Shown here: one piece after another, positions 6,531-13,615 of the stretch | How positions within the stretch are numbered: position 1 is the stretch's first letter | Layout of the letters: the number at the start of each line of letters is the position of its first letter | Assembly (NCBI GenBank): GCA_002479455.1 | Contig: DLNB01000064.1 | Location: 1-19,342, forward strand | Source: Acetothermia bacterium UBA7521 | Lineage (GTDB): Bacteria; Bipolaricaulota; Bipolaricaulia; Bipolaricaulales; Bipolaricaulaceae | DNA: 19,342 nt | Direction of reading: 5' to 3' | Program-made: the position numbers and the translations under genes | Notes under the pieces: generated by a model | The model's database searches: none | Told to the model about the DNA's origin: nothing | What the model saw: only the letters and a program-made list of their open reading frames with translations

Positions 6531-8642
6531 TTACGGATCCGCCTTCACCTGCGGCGGCCGGTTCACGTTGAGAACCTTGATCACCATCGTGTCCTGAGCA
6601 ACCGCCCCGCACGGATCCATCACGCACAGGGTTACCGTGACGTTGATTGCATCGCAACCCTCGACCTCAGGGGCAATGAAGATCGGGCACAAGGTGTCGG
6701 CGTTGATGAGCGTACCCGCGCTCGCCCACCACGACACGGCGAGCTTCTCCCCATCTGGGTCCCTCGCTTTGCCGAGGATCATGATCTGGGCCTTCTCCGG
6801 CACCTGGAGGTCCGGACCGGCATCGGCCCACGGGGGCTTGTTCAGGTTCCGTATGTGGACGCGCATCGTGTCCCTCGCCACTGCACCACAGGCATCGGTG
6901 ACGGTGAGTGTGAGCTCGACCGTTTCCCCTTCGCAGCGACTGGTGAGGGGTGCGGTGTAGACGGGCTGAAGCGCTCGTGGGTTGTCGAGCGTCCCTCGCC
7001 CGCAGCTGATGGTCCACAGGAAGCTCAACGCATCGTCGTCTGGATCGCACGCCGAGGCGAGGAGCCTCACCTTGCCGCCTTCGTCCACCGCGAGGTCAGG
7101 CCCTGCGTCCACAGCCGGCGGGTTGTTCAGGTTGAGCACGTGGAGAATGAGCTTGTCCACCGCTTGCGCGCCGCAGGCGTCGACTGCGGTAAGGGTGATC
7201 TCCACCAGTTCGCCGTCGCAGGATTTGACCCATGGCGCGTAGTACGTCGGCTCGAACGCATAAGGATCGGAGAACTGCCCCTTGGGCGCAGACCAGGTTA
7301 CCCGAACGGGATCACCATCGGGATCGTGTACGATCGCCCGGAGAACGATGCTGCCGCCCTCAACGACCGTCTTGATCTCGGGTGCGACTTGGCACACGGG
7401 TGAGACGGAAGGCTTGGGGGTCGGTGGGGCAGGCGGTGTACAGACCGGCGTGCACACGGGGGTCACCGGTCGAGGGGCGCAGGTCCCTTCGTCGTAGACG
7501 AAGTTCTTCCCGGGCCCACCATCGATCACGTTGCACCCAGACCCGCCGAGGATGATGTCGTTGCCCGGACCGCCGAACAGTTTGTCATTTCCAGCCTCGC
7601 CTTCGATCCGGTCGTCGCCGTCTTCGCCGTAGACGATGTCATCGCCGGCGCCGCCGAACAGGAGATCGTTCCCCGGGCCACCGAGAATGAGGTCGTCCCC
7701 GTCGCCGCCCTGGATCAGGTCGTTCCCCGGACCTCCGATGAGGAGGTCGTTGCCGGCGAATCCGAAGATCTGATCATCGCCGCCAAGGCCGAGGAGGAGG
7801 TCGTTACCGGGTGTGCCGAATAGGACGTCGTCGCCCTCAGTTCCCACGATCACGTTGTCCGGGGGGTTCTGCTCTAGGAAGCAGAGGATGACGTTCCACA
7901 TCGGATCGGTGCACGGATCGTAGGGGAGGTACTTCACGAGCAGAGCCACGATCTCCGAATCCACCTTGTACTTGGCAAGGCAATCCGGGATTGCAGGAAG
8001 AGGCGGAGGAGGCGGGACCGGCGCCACCAACTCGCAGAACAGCGCAGGAAGGTCGGCGGGGTCGTAGGCGATCACGAACTTGCCGCCCCCGATCTCTGCC
8101 AGGGCCCTGAGACGAAGCTCAAGGTCGGGGGTAAGGCCAACGGCGATGACATCGATCGTGTACCCGGAAGCTACCAGACGCCGGGCCTCGGCAAGCTTAT
8201 CCCCGCCGCACGTCTCCCCTCCATCCGTGAGCAGCACGATGCGGGCTGGCGGGGGAACTCGGGCGGCCACGAACCTAAGCGACTCGGCGAGAGGGGTCTT
8301 CCCCATCGCCTCCAACCCCGCGATCTTGGCCGCAACTGCCACCCGTTCGGCCGCCCCATACGCCTGGAATGGGACGATCATCTCGATATCCCGGCACGTC
8401 GCAGGCTCTTGCGTTTTCGGGATCCGGTGGCCGAACACCGTGATCGCGAATACCGTGTCCAGGGCAAGGCAGTCCACGGCACGTGTCAGGGCCTCCTTCG
8501 CCCACACGAACCTCGTGGGGCCTCCGTCAAGGGCGATGTTCATCGAATCCGACGCGTCCAAGATGAACGCCAGCCTCTGCGGGGTCGCCCACGCGGTCAG
8601 AGCGAGCGCACAGAACAACACGAACAACAAAGTCTTCCTCAT
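6531..8642 (-). CDS. Secreted vWA / RTX-repeat / PKD-like repeat protein
   Basis: This 703-residue exported protein has four parts. Residues 1-19 form a Sec signal peptide ending A-W-A. A von Willebrand factor A domain (about 22-205) has an intact MIDAS: D29-A-S31-D-S33, T116 in G-K-T-P, and D140 in L-T-D-G-G. After a proline run, residues 268-384 contain 13 tandem nonapeptides of the calcium-binding RTX type (G-G-x-G-x-D/N-D-x-L). Three PKD/cadherin-like Ig repeats follow (about 418-505, 507-602, 605-697), each with a conserved D-P-D-G/D-D turn and a late D-A/P-C-G-A motif with paired cysteines. The chain stops at N-R-P-P-Q-V-K-A-D-P, the first residues of what would be a fourth repeat. A calcium-dependent surface or matrix protein is likely. 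GGGAGG precedes the ATG by about 6 nt. Confidence 0.88.
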   Translation of the reverse strand: MRKTLLFVLFCALALTAWATPQRLAFILDASDSMNIALDGGPTRFVWAKEALTRAVDCLALDTVFAITVFGHRIPKTQEPATCRDIEMIVPFQAYGAAERVAVAAKIAGLEAMGKTPLAESLRFVAARVPPPARIVLLTDGGETCGGDKLAEARRLVASGYTIDVIAVGLTPDLELRLRALAEIGGGKFVIAYDPADLPALFCELVAPVPPPPPLPAIPDCLAKYKVDSEIVALLVKYLPYDPCTDPMWNVILCFLEQNPPDNVIVGTEGDDVLFGTPGNDLLLGLGGDDQIFGFAGNDLLIGGPGNDLIQGGDGDDLILGGPGNDLLFGGAGDDIVYGEDGDDRIEGEAGNDKLFGGPGNDIILGGSGCNVIDGGPGKNFVYDEGTCAPRPVTPVCTPVCTPPAPPTPKPSVSPVCQVAPEIKTVVEGGSIVLRAIVHDPDGDPVRVTWSAPKGQFSDPYAFEPTYYAPWVKSCDGELVEITLTAVDACGAQAVDKLILHVLNLNNPPAVDAGPDLAVDEGGKVRLLASACDPDDDALSFLWTISCGRGTLDNPRALQPVYTAPLTSRCEGETVELTLTVTDACGAVARDTMRVHIRNLNKPPWADAGPDLQVPEKAQIMILGKARDPDGEKLAVSWWASAGTLINADTLCPIFIAPEVEGCDAINVTVTLCVMDPCGAVAQDTMVIKVLNVNRPPQVKADP

Positions 8643-8678
8643 CGTCGCCTCCCTTGCTTCATCTCAGCAATTCCTGTT

Positions 8679-8735
8679 CGTCCATCATGGACGGCCCACG
8701 GGGGCGTCGTCCGTGGGACAACCGGGAGGAGTATA
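8679..8735 (-). promoter_or_regulatory. Possible promoter and structured leader of the vWA-RTX gene
   Basis: On the minus strand a TATACT -10 element (8735 to 8730) has no convincing -35. It is followed by two adjacent hairpins: a 7-bp stem (8717-8711 with 8701-8695) and a 6-bp stem with a 3-nt loop (8693-8688 with 8684-8679). They could form a structured 5' leader or act as the terminator of dprA, which ends at 8775 on the same strand; no T-tract follows. Confidence 0.35.
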
Positions 8736-8774
8736 GCGGGGAATCCGTTTCTGATCTGTAATGGAAGCTACATT

Positions 8775-9836
8775 TCACGCCCGGACGTACTTCCGGCCCG
8801 GGAGTTCGTGCACATGGCCTGACAGCATGAGGTCGAGGAGGATCTGGGATACCCGTGCGTGGGGAAAACCTGTTTGACCGACGATCTCCGAAGGGTCGAG
8901 CGGCTCCTGGGAGAGGAGGTCGTACACCCGTTGGACATCGGGGGCGAGGTTCGGCGGGGGAGGGAGAGCGAGCGACGGCATCCCGAGCTCGGACAGGATG
9001 TCTGTGGCGGAGAGAACGAGCTTTGCCCCGTCCTGGATGAGTCGGTTCGATCCCCGGGACGCCTCCGACGTGATCGGTCCAGGAACGGCGAGGACGTCCT
9101 TTCCTTGGGCCAGAGCGTAGTCAGCGGTGATGAGCGCACCCGACCGCTCTGGCGCTTCGATCACGACCACGGCTTGGGCGAGGCCGGCGATGATCCGGTT
9201 TCGACGGGGAAACGTCCACTGGGATCCGCGCGTCATCCAGGGAAACTCGGACAAGACGGCGCCGCGCTGGGCGATCTCCTTGATCCGGCGCTCGCTGCCC
9301 GCTGGGTACGGATTCCCGAGCCCGGTGCCGAGGGCGGCGACCGTGCGCCCAGAGATCAAGGCTCCCTCGTGAGCCGCGGCGTCGATCCCCGGGGCGAGCC
9401 CGGACACCACGGTCACCCCCTGGCCTGCGAGTTCGGAAGCGAGTCTCTTCGCCACGAACCGTCCGTAGCTCGTGCACCTGCGGGTGCCGACGATCGCCAC
9501 CGCGCGCGTGTCCTCAGGTTCGAGGCTCCCGAGCACGTACACCACGGGTGGCGTGGCTGAGATATCCCGGAGTACGGCCGGATAGTCAGGGTCGTCCAGG
9601 GTAAGAACCCGTGCCCCGGCTTGTTCGGCAAGGAGGAGTTCCCGTTCCGGATCGGCCTGGTGAACTTCGGACCGAGCCGTGTCCCCGATCTCCGAGCGGA
9701 GATCGCCGGGCACTCCCGCCGCGAGCGCTTCCCATGCCTGGACCGGCCCGCCGTAGCGTCGAAGGAGAAGATCCCGTCGCCGCGGGGTTAAGGATGGAAG
9801 CAGGTTCATCCCCACCCAAGCCAGCTTGCGGTTCAT
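8775..9836 (-). CDS. dprA: DNA-processing protein DprA (Smf)
   Basis: DprA binds incoming single-stranded DNA in the cytosol and loads RecA during natural transformation. The 353-residue protein has the family layout: an N-terminal helical region, an extended Rossmann core and a C-terminal winged helix. Core motifs include V-A-I-V-G-T-R-R, S-G-L-A-P-G-I-D-A-A-A-H, F-P-R-R-N-R-I-I-A-G-L and E-A-P-E-R-S-G-A-L-I-T-A. The last 60 or so residues read as the DprA winged helix. The start is set at the ATG at 9836, which begins like other family members; an in-frame upstream ATG (9881) would add 15 unrelated residues. No clear Shine-Dalgarno is visible, and a TATCCT -10-like element (9857-9852) sits close upstream, so the mRNA leader may be very short. 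It is divergent from the WD40 gene. Confidence 0.93.
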   Translation of the reverse strand: MNRKLAWVGMNLLPSLTPRRRDLLLRRYGGPVQAWEALAAGVPGDLRSEIGDTARSEVHQADPERELLLAEQAGARVLTLDDPDYPAVLRDISATPPVVYVLGSLEPEDTRAVAIVGTRRCTSYGRFVAKRLASELAGQGVTVVSGLAPGIDAAAHEGALISGRTVAALGTGLGNPYPAGSERRIKEIAQRGAVLSEFPWMTRGSQWTFPRRNRIIAGLAQAVVVIEAPERSGALITADYALAQGKDVLAVPGPITSEASRGSNRLIQDGAKLVLSATDILSELGMPSLALPPPPNLAPDVQRVYDLLSQEPLDPSEIVGQTGFPHARVSQILLDLMLSGHVHELPGRKYVRA

Positions 9837-9897
9837 CCCCACGATGGTAGCAGGATAAGGCCTGGGTGGGGTAGGATGCACATCAAGGAGGCCAGCG

Positions 9898-10875
9898 ATG
9901 GTACTACGCTACGCAGGGATCATCTTCCTGATCGTGTTGGGAAGCGTCGGGCTGACAGGAGCAGCGCAAGGGGTGATCGAGGGGACGTTCGACGAGCACG
10001 CCTTGGCGAGGATCGGGCACGAGACGTTCGCCGTGGCCCAGAACCGGATGGTGGAGCTCCGGTCGTGGGCAAACCCCGATCGAGCAGACCGAACCCTGCG
10101 GGGTGCGGAGGCGTTTGTGGTCTCCCTCGCCGTCTCCCCCGACGGTCGGCTCCTCGCCGCCGGGGACAAGGACGGCCATATCATGGTATGGGAGATCTCC
10201 TCGGGCAGTCTCCTGTTCAAGAAGTACGCCCACCGGTTCTCGGTGTGGACGGTGGCCTTCTCTCCAGATGGAACGCTTCTCGCGTCCGGAGCGTTCGACG
10301 GCACGGTGCGGCTGTGGGACACGGGGTCGTGGATCGAGGTTGGGCTGCTCATCGAGCCCCGGCTCGTGGACGCCGAGACCAAGGATCGGGCGCACATGGG
10401 GTGGGTGCGGTGCGTGGCGTTCTCGCCGGATAGCCGGACGATCGCCACGAGCGGCTGCGATGGCTACGTGCGCGTGTGGGACGTGGACACCCTTCGCTTG
10501 CGCCAGGACGCGATCCAGGCGGGGATCAACGTCTACTTCGTCGCCTTCTCCCCGGATGGCCGGTACCTCGGGTGCGTGACCAACCCCGGCGAGATTCGCC
10601 TCTATCGCACGGATACGTGGGAGGAGGCGATGCGCCTCCGCGCTGGGCGGATCAGTTCCGTGTACGCGATGGCCTTCTCCCCCGATGGGGCAACGGTCTT
10701 CGTCGGCGGGTTCTCGAACAAGGTCGAGGTGTGGGACCTGGGGGCGCGGGCCATGCTGACCGAGCACGTGGGTCATACCGACAGCATTTGGGGCCTTGTT
10801 GTGTTCCCCGACGGGGAAAGGGTCGTGACCACATCCCGCGACGGGACGGTGCGGCTGTGGAGGATCCCCAAGTAG
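9898..10875 (+). CDS. Exported WD40-repeat propeller protein
   Basis: A 325-residue protein with an uncleaved anchor or signal peptide (about residues 1-23, ending T-G-A-A) followed by six obvious WD repeats. Each has an A-F-S-P-D-G turn and most end with V/L-W-D or a variant (VWE, LWD, VWD, LYR, VWD, LWR). A weaker N-terminal strand near residues 43-55 could complete a seventh blade. WD40 propellers are protein-interaction platforms; there is no enzymatic signature and no attached kinase or caspase domain. The signal sequence places it outside the cytoplasm. AAGGAGG lies 3-4 nt before the GCGATG start. Its 3' end overlaps the likely start of the glycosylase gene, which suggests cotranscription. 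Confidence 0.87.
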   Translation: MVLRYAGIIFLIVLGSVGLTGAAQGVIEGTFDEHALARIGHETFAVAQNRMVELRSWANPDRADRTLRGAEAFVVSLAVSPDGRLLAAGDKDGHIMVWEISSGSLLFKKYAHRFSVWTVAFSPDGTLLASGAFDGTVRLWDTGSWIEVGLLIEPRLVDAETKDRAHMGWVRCVAFSPDSRTIATSGCDGYVRVWDVDTLRLRQDAIQAGINVYFVAFSPDGRYLGCVTNPGEIRLYRTDTWEEAMRLRAGRISSVYAMAFSPDGATVFVGGFSNKVEVWDLGARAMLTEHVGHTDSIWGLVVFPDGERVVTTSRDGTVRLWRIPK

Positions 10876-11546
10876 CGCTGGAACGCCTCTCCCGGCGGGT
10901 GGTGGCTTGCCGGCGCTGCCCGCGGCTTGCACTTCACCGCGAGCGCGTGGCCCAGGAACGGCGCCCCGCGTACCGCGATGAGTCCTACTGGGGCCGTCCT
11001 GTTCCCGGGTTCGGGGATTCGCGGGCACGTGTCCTCATTGTCGGGCTGGCTCCTGCTGCGCACGGAGCGAATCGGACTGGACGGATGTTCACCGGCGACG
11101 GCCCGCGGGGCGCGGGGGACTTTTTGATGGCGGCCCTTCGCCGGGCGGGGCTCGCCAACGTGCCGACCTCCCAGCACCGAGGCGACGGATTGGTACTCCA
11201 CGGTGCGTACCTCACCGCGGTCGTCCGTTGCGCGCCGCCGGAAAACCGCCCCACGGCCAAGGAGATTGGGAATTGCCTCCCCTACTTGGTTGAGGAGTTT
11301 CAGATACTGACGGAAGTCCGGTCCATCCTTGCCCTGGGGAGGATTGCGTTCAACGGGTGTGGCGCTGTTCTGCGCTCCCTCGGAGCCGATGTCTCGCAGG
11401 CGGCTTTTGCGCACGGGGCACGCTATCCTCTCGGAGAGGCGTTTCCCACGCTTGTCGTCTCTTACCACCCCTCGCGGCAGAACACCCAGACCGGCCGTCT
11501 CACGCCGGCGATGCTCGATGCGGCACTGGTCCAGGCCTTGAGTTAG
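10857..11546 (+). CDS. Family 5 uracil-DNA glycosylase (UDGb type)
   Basis: This enzyme removes uracil, and in the UDGb family other deaminated bases, from DNA. Of 229 residues, the key parts are motif A, G-L-A-P-A-A-H-G-A-N-R-T-G-R-M-F-T-G-D, which lacks the polar catalytic residue of family 1 as in other UDGb enzymes, and motif B S-Y-H-P-S near the C terminus. Four cysteines, C18, C21, C125 and C140, match the 4Fe-4S ligands of the iron-sulfur UDGs. The Y-W-G-R-P-V-P-G-F-G-D segment is also typical. The GTG at 10857 is inferred as the start because it includes the whole helix before C18; it overlaps the WD40 gene by 19 bp and has only a weak ribosome site. The 3' end overlaps comEC by 47 bp in convergent orientation. 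Confidence 0.88.
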   Translation: MEDPQVALERLSRRVVACRRCPRLALHRERVAQERRPAYRDESYWGRPVPGFGDSRARVLIVGLAPAAHGANRTGRMFTGDGPRGAGDFLMAALRRAGLANVPTSQHRGDGLVLHGAYLTAVVRCAPPENRPTAKEIGNCLPYLVEEFQILTEVRSILALGRIAFNGCGAVLRSLGADVSQAAFAHGARYPLGEAFPTLVVSYHPSRQNTQTGRLTPAMLDAALVQALS

Positions 11547-12960
11547 TTTCCTCCAGCACGGTTCGAAGGAGCAGGATGCCCAGTGAGGCGAACAGGCACC
11601 ACGCGCCGAACCCCGGGCCCACGGGGAGCGACGCTCCGGGCAGGGATGACAGCCACCGCACCACCGTGAGGTACGGACCCACGAGGACCACCTCGGCGAC
11701 GAACCCCAACGGCAGCGAGACCGGGAGCGCGGCGAGCACGATGAGAAGAACGCCACCCCACAGGAGGAGCCCCGTCCACGGGACGAGCAAGACGTTCGCC
11801 AGCACTCCGTATGGGGAGACATAGCCGAACACCGTCCCAATGATCGGTACTGCGCCTGCCTGGGCGCACAGCGTCACCGCGAGGATGTCCGCGGGGCGAC
11901 GGGCCCACCCCGGGAGCCGCGCGCGCAGCTCCGACCCTGTCCAGCTGCGCAGCAGCACGAGGATCCCTGCTGTGGCGAGGAACGACATCTGGAACCCGCT
12001 CTCCAACGCGGACCACGGCCAGACGGCGAGCACGACAATCGCTGCTAAGGCGAGACCTTGGAGAGGATCGAGCCACTTCCGCAACACCCACCCCCGCTCC
12101 CAGAGGAGCCAAAACAGGCCGAGGATCGCGAACATGATCGCTGCCCGAATGAGCGACACCCGTGCTCCACCCACCAGCACGTAGAACCCGACTGAGGGCA
12201 CGAGGATCAGGTACCGCCACGCAGCTCGGATCCGCGCAAGACCGAGGAGCCACCAACCTCCGGCGGCGAGGATTCCCACGTGGAGCCCCGATAGGGCGAG
12301 GACGTGCGCCACGCCAGCGATCCTAAACGCCTCCTGTTCATCGTCGGGGAGCCGTCCCCGCGCCCCGAGGAGGAGTGCCGCGAAAAGGCCCGCCTCTCTC
12401 GGAGCAAGGGCGTTGTCGAGGTGGATGAGGAGATCCTGCCGGGCCCGGGATGCCCAGTGAACAAGCCCCGGTCTTCCCCCTGCGAGGACCTCGACCTCGT
12501 CTGCCCAGAATAGGCCGTAAGTCCCGCGGCGGGCGAGGCTTTCCCGCCATGCCTCCGGCTGCGGCAGCCCCCACCGTCCGACGAGTTTCACCCGATCCCC
12601 AGGTCCCACGCGTGGTTCCTGCGGGACGTAGGCAAGCAAGGTCACCGCGAGGGTGTCCAGGAAGAGGGTGAACGAAGTGTTCTTCGCGCGGGGCTCGGGG
12701 ACATCGAGAACGCGGCCAGTGACCTCGTACAGGTTGGGGAGCTGGAAGTCATAGTGGGACGGGAGCGTCTCCCGAACGGGGAGGCCGAGGCCCAGCGCGA
12801 ACGCAGCGGCCCACAGCGCTACGACCGACCGCCGCCCTGCCGCGACGAGCAGCGCTGCGCCTGCCGCAGCCAAGGCGAGCGGGCCGGGGGTGAGGAGGTA
12901 GCCGAACGCGATCCCGAACCCGAGCGAAGCCCCGAGCCCGGCAAGTAAGGCCCGTCCCAC
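11500..12960 (-). CDS. comEC: ComEC/Rec2 family DNA-uptake channel protein
   Basis: ComEC forms the inner-membrane channel that carries single-stranded DNA into the cytosol during transformation. The 486-residue protein has N-terminal membrane helices, an OB-like soluble region (about 75-170, DUF4131 type), then the polytopic competence domain (about 190-470) with the diagnostic H-V-L-A-L-S-G-L-H-V-G motif. It lacks the C-terminal metallo-beta-lactamase-like nuclease domain of B. subtilis ComEC (about 776 residues), as do many members. The GTG at 12960 is preceded by GGAGG nine bases upstream. An ATG a few bases before it is out of frame. The 3' end overlaps the glycosylase gene by 47 bp. The promoter region is shared with the divergent tmRNA. 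Confidence 0.9.
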   Translation of the reverse strand: MGRALLAGLGASLGFGIAFGYLLTPGPLALAAAGAALLVAAGRRSVVALWAAAFALGLGLPVRETLPSHYDFQLPNLYEVTGRVLDVPEPRAKNTSFTLFLDTLAVTLLAYVPQEPRVGPGDRVKLVGRWGLPQPEAWRESLARRGTYGLFWADEVEVLAGGRPGLVHWASRARQDLLIHLDNALAPREAGLFAALLLGARGRLPDDEQEAFRIAGVAHVLALSGLHVGILAAGGWWLLGLARIRAAWRYLILVPSVGFYVLVGGARVSLIRAAIMFAILGLFWLLWERGWVLRKWLDPLQGLALAAIVVLAVWPWSALESGFQMSFLATAGILVLLRSWTGSELRARLPGWARRPADILAVTLCAQAGAVPIIGTVFGYVSPYGVLANVLLVPWTGLLLWGGVLLIVLAALPVSLPLGFVAEVVLVGPYLTVVRWLSSLPGASLPVGPGFGAWCLFASLGILLLRTVLEETNSRPGPVPHRASPA

Positions 12961-12988
12961 TAGCCATCGCCTCCGACGGCAGTATAAT
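12961..12988 (+). promoter_or_regulatory. tmRNA promoter
   Basis: A perfect TATAAT (12983-12988) lies 11 bp before the mature tmRNA 5' end, with TAGCCA (12961-12966, four of six matches to TTGACA) at 16-bp spacing. The reverse strand of AGTATAATCT also reads TATACT, a possible -10 for comEC. Confidence 0.6.
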
Positions 12989-12998
12989 CTTCTGGCTT

Positions 12999-13355
12999 GG
13001 GGGTGACCGGTCTCGACGGGAACACCGAGGCCAGGCAGCAGGCGGAGGTCCGTCTCCTCCTAAATCCGGCGGAACGGCAAACAAACGCCGACTACGCAAC
13101 TGTTCCTGCTTACGCCCTGAACTAGGCGTAAGCCGTCCGCGGCGCCCCCGCCCGTGGGGTACCGTTGGGCGTCGACAAGGCGGGCTAGCCCGGTTGGCTT
13201 GCTTTGGGCTGACGGGGTGAACCTTCACAAGGCTGGGGGCTGAACGATCCCGCCCGTGGGAGCGTGAAGCCCGAGAACAAGAACGCGGGCTAAGCTTGTA
13301 GAAGCCGAAGCCAAGGGGTTTTCGGACGGGGGTTCGACTCCCCCCACCTCCACCA
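12999..13355 (+). ncRNA. ssrA: Transfer-messenger RNA (tmRNA)
   Basis: tmRNA rescues stalled ribosomes by acting as a tRNA-Ala and then as a short mRNA encoding a degradation tag. The 5' GGGGGTG (12999-13005) pairs with CACCTCC (13345-13351), followed by A and an encoded CCA. The GGTCTCGACGGG element is typical of the 5' tRNA-like domain, and the T arm is at 13328-13344 with loop TTCGACT. The best tag frame reads T-N-A-D-Y-A-T-V-P-A-Y-A-L-N (13081-13122) and ends at TAG 13123-13125 with an in-frame TAA two codons later; the resume codon is uncertain. The stop lies in the loop of a perfect 9-bp hairpin (13108-13116 with 13125-13133), corresponding to helix 5. The tag end is not the usual A-L-A-A. 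Confidence 0.93.
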
Positions 13356-13358
13356 GCC

Positions 13359-13434
13359 GGCGGCGTAGCCAAGCGGCAAAGGCGAGGGACTGCAAATCCC
13401 TTATTCCCCGGTTCAAATCCGGGCGCCGCCTCCA
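13359..13434 (+). tRNA. tRNA-Cys (GCA)
   Basis: A full cloverleaf can be drawn: acceptor GGCGGCG with CGCCGCC, anticodon stem AGGGA/TCCCT around loop CTGCAAA with anticodon GCA at 13392-13394, and T stem CCCGG/CCGGG around TTCAAAT. The discriminator is T, as expected for cysteine, and CCA is encoded (13432-13434). It starts three bases after the tmRNA CCA, so the two are almost certainly cotranscribed and separated by processing. Confidence 0.95.
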
Positions 13435-13449
13435 GAAGGGCGGTTTGCC

Positions 13450-13497
13450 GGTTGTTCGGTTGCAGGTTGGCAACTTCGAACCGGTGAACCGACAACC
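13450..13497 (+). repeat. Inverted repeat in the tRNA spacer
   Basis: GGTTGTTCGGTT (13450-13461) and AACCGACAACC (13487-13497) can pair with one bulged T, around a loop that is itself rich in GGTT/AACC words. It fills most of the 79-bp spacer between tRNA-Cys and tRNA-Val. It could be a processing hairpin or a small dispersed element. Confidence 0.5.
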
Positions 13498-13513
13498 AGC
13501 TAACTGGTTTGTC

Positions 13514-13590
13514 GGGTGGTTAGCTCAGCTCGGTAGAGCACGCGCTTGACGTGCGCGGGGTCGCAGGTTCAACTCCTGCACCACCCACCA
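13514..13590 (+). tRNA. tRNA-Val (GAC)
   Basis: The cloverleaf is complete: acceptor GGGTGGT with ACCACCC, D arm with TAGCTCAG and GGTAGAGC, anticodon stem CGCGC/GCGCG around loop TTGACGT with anticodon GAC at 13548-13550, and T arm with GCAGG-TTCAACT-CCTGC. Discriminator A and an encoded CCA (13588-13590) follow. It is the last gene of the tmRNA-tRNA cluster. Confidence 0.95.
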
Positions 13591-13615
13591 TGCGCCACAG
13601 GGCCCCGTGGGCGTG

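Noticed and set aside
6261..7403. 380-codon plus-strand open frame antisense to the PKD repeats
   Set aside because: The minus-strand frame has signal peptide, MIDAS and repeats; this one crosses the bidirectional terminator and shows no domain.
7500..7840. Short-period DNA repeats resembling a CRISPR-like array
   Set aside because: The period is 27 bp with no spacers; it encodes the RTX nonapeptides in frame.
9904..11028. 374-codon minus-strand open frame antisense to the WD40 gene
   Set aside because: A low-complexity His/Arg/Pro-rich peptide that mirrors the repetitive WD40 coding sequence.
10773..11840. 355-codon minus-strand open frame through the glycosylase and comEC ends
   Set aside because: It overlaps the glycosylase with clear motifs and is out of frame with comEC; composition is shadow-like.
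12749..13495. Long minus-strand open frame across comEC, tmRNA and tRNA-Cys
   Set aside because: Its peptide includes the familiar antisense translation of tRNA/tmRNA 3' ends (G-F-E-P-G-N-K type). It overlaps three well-supported features.
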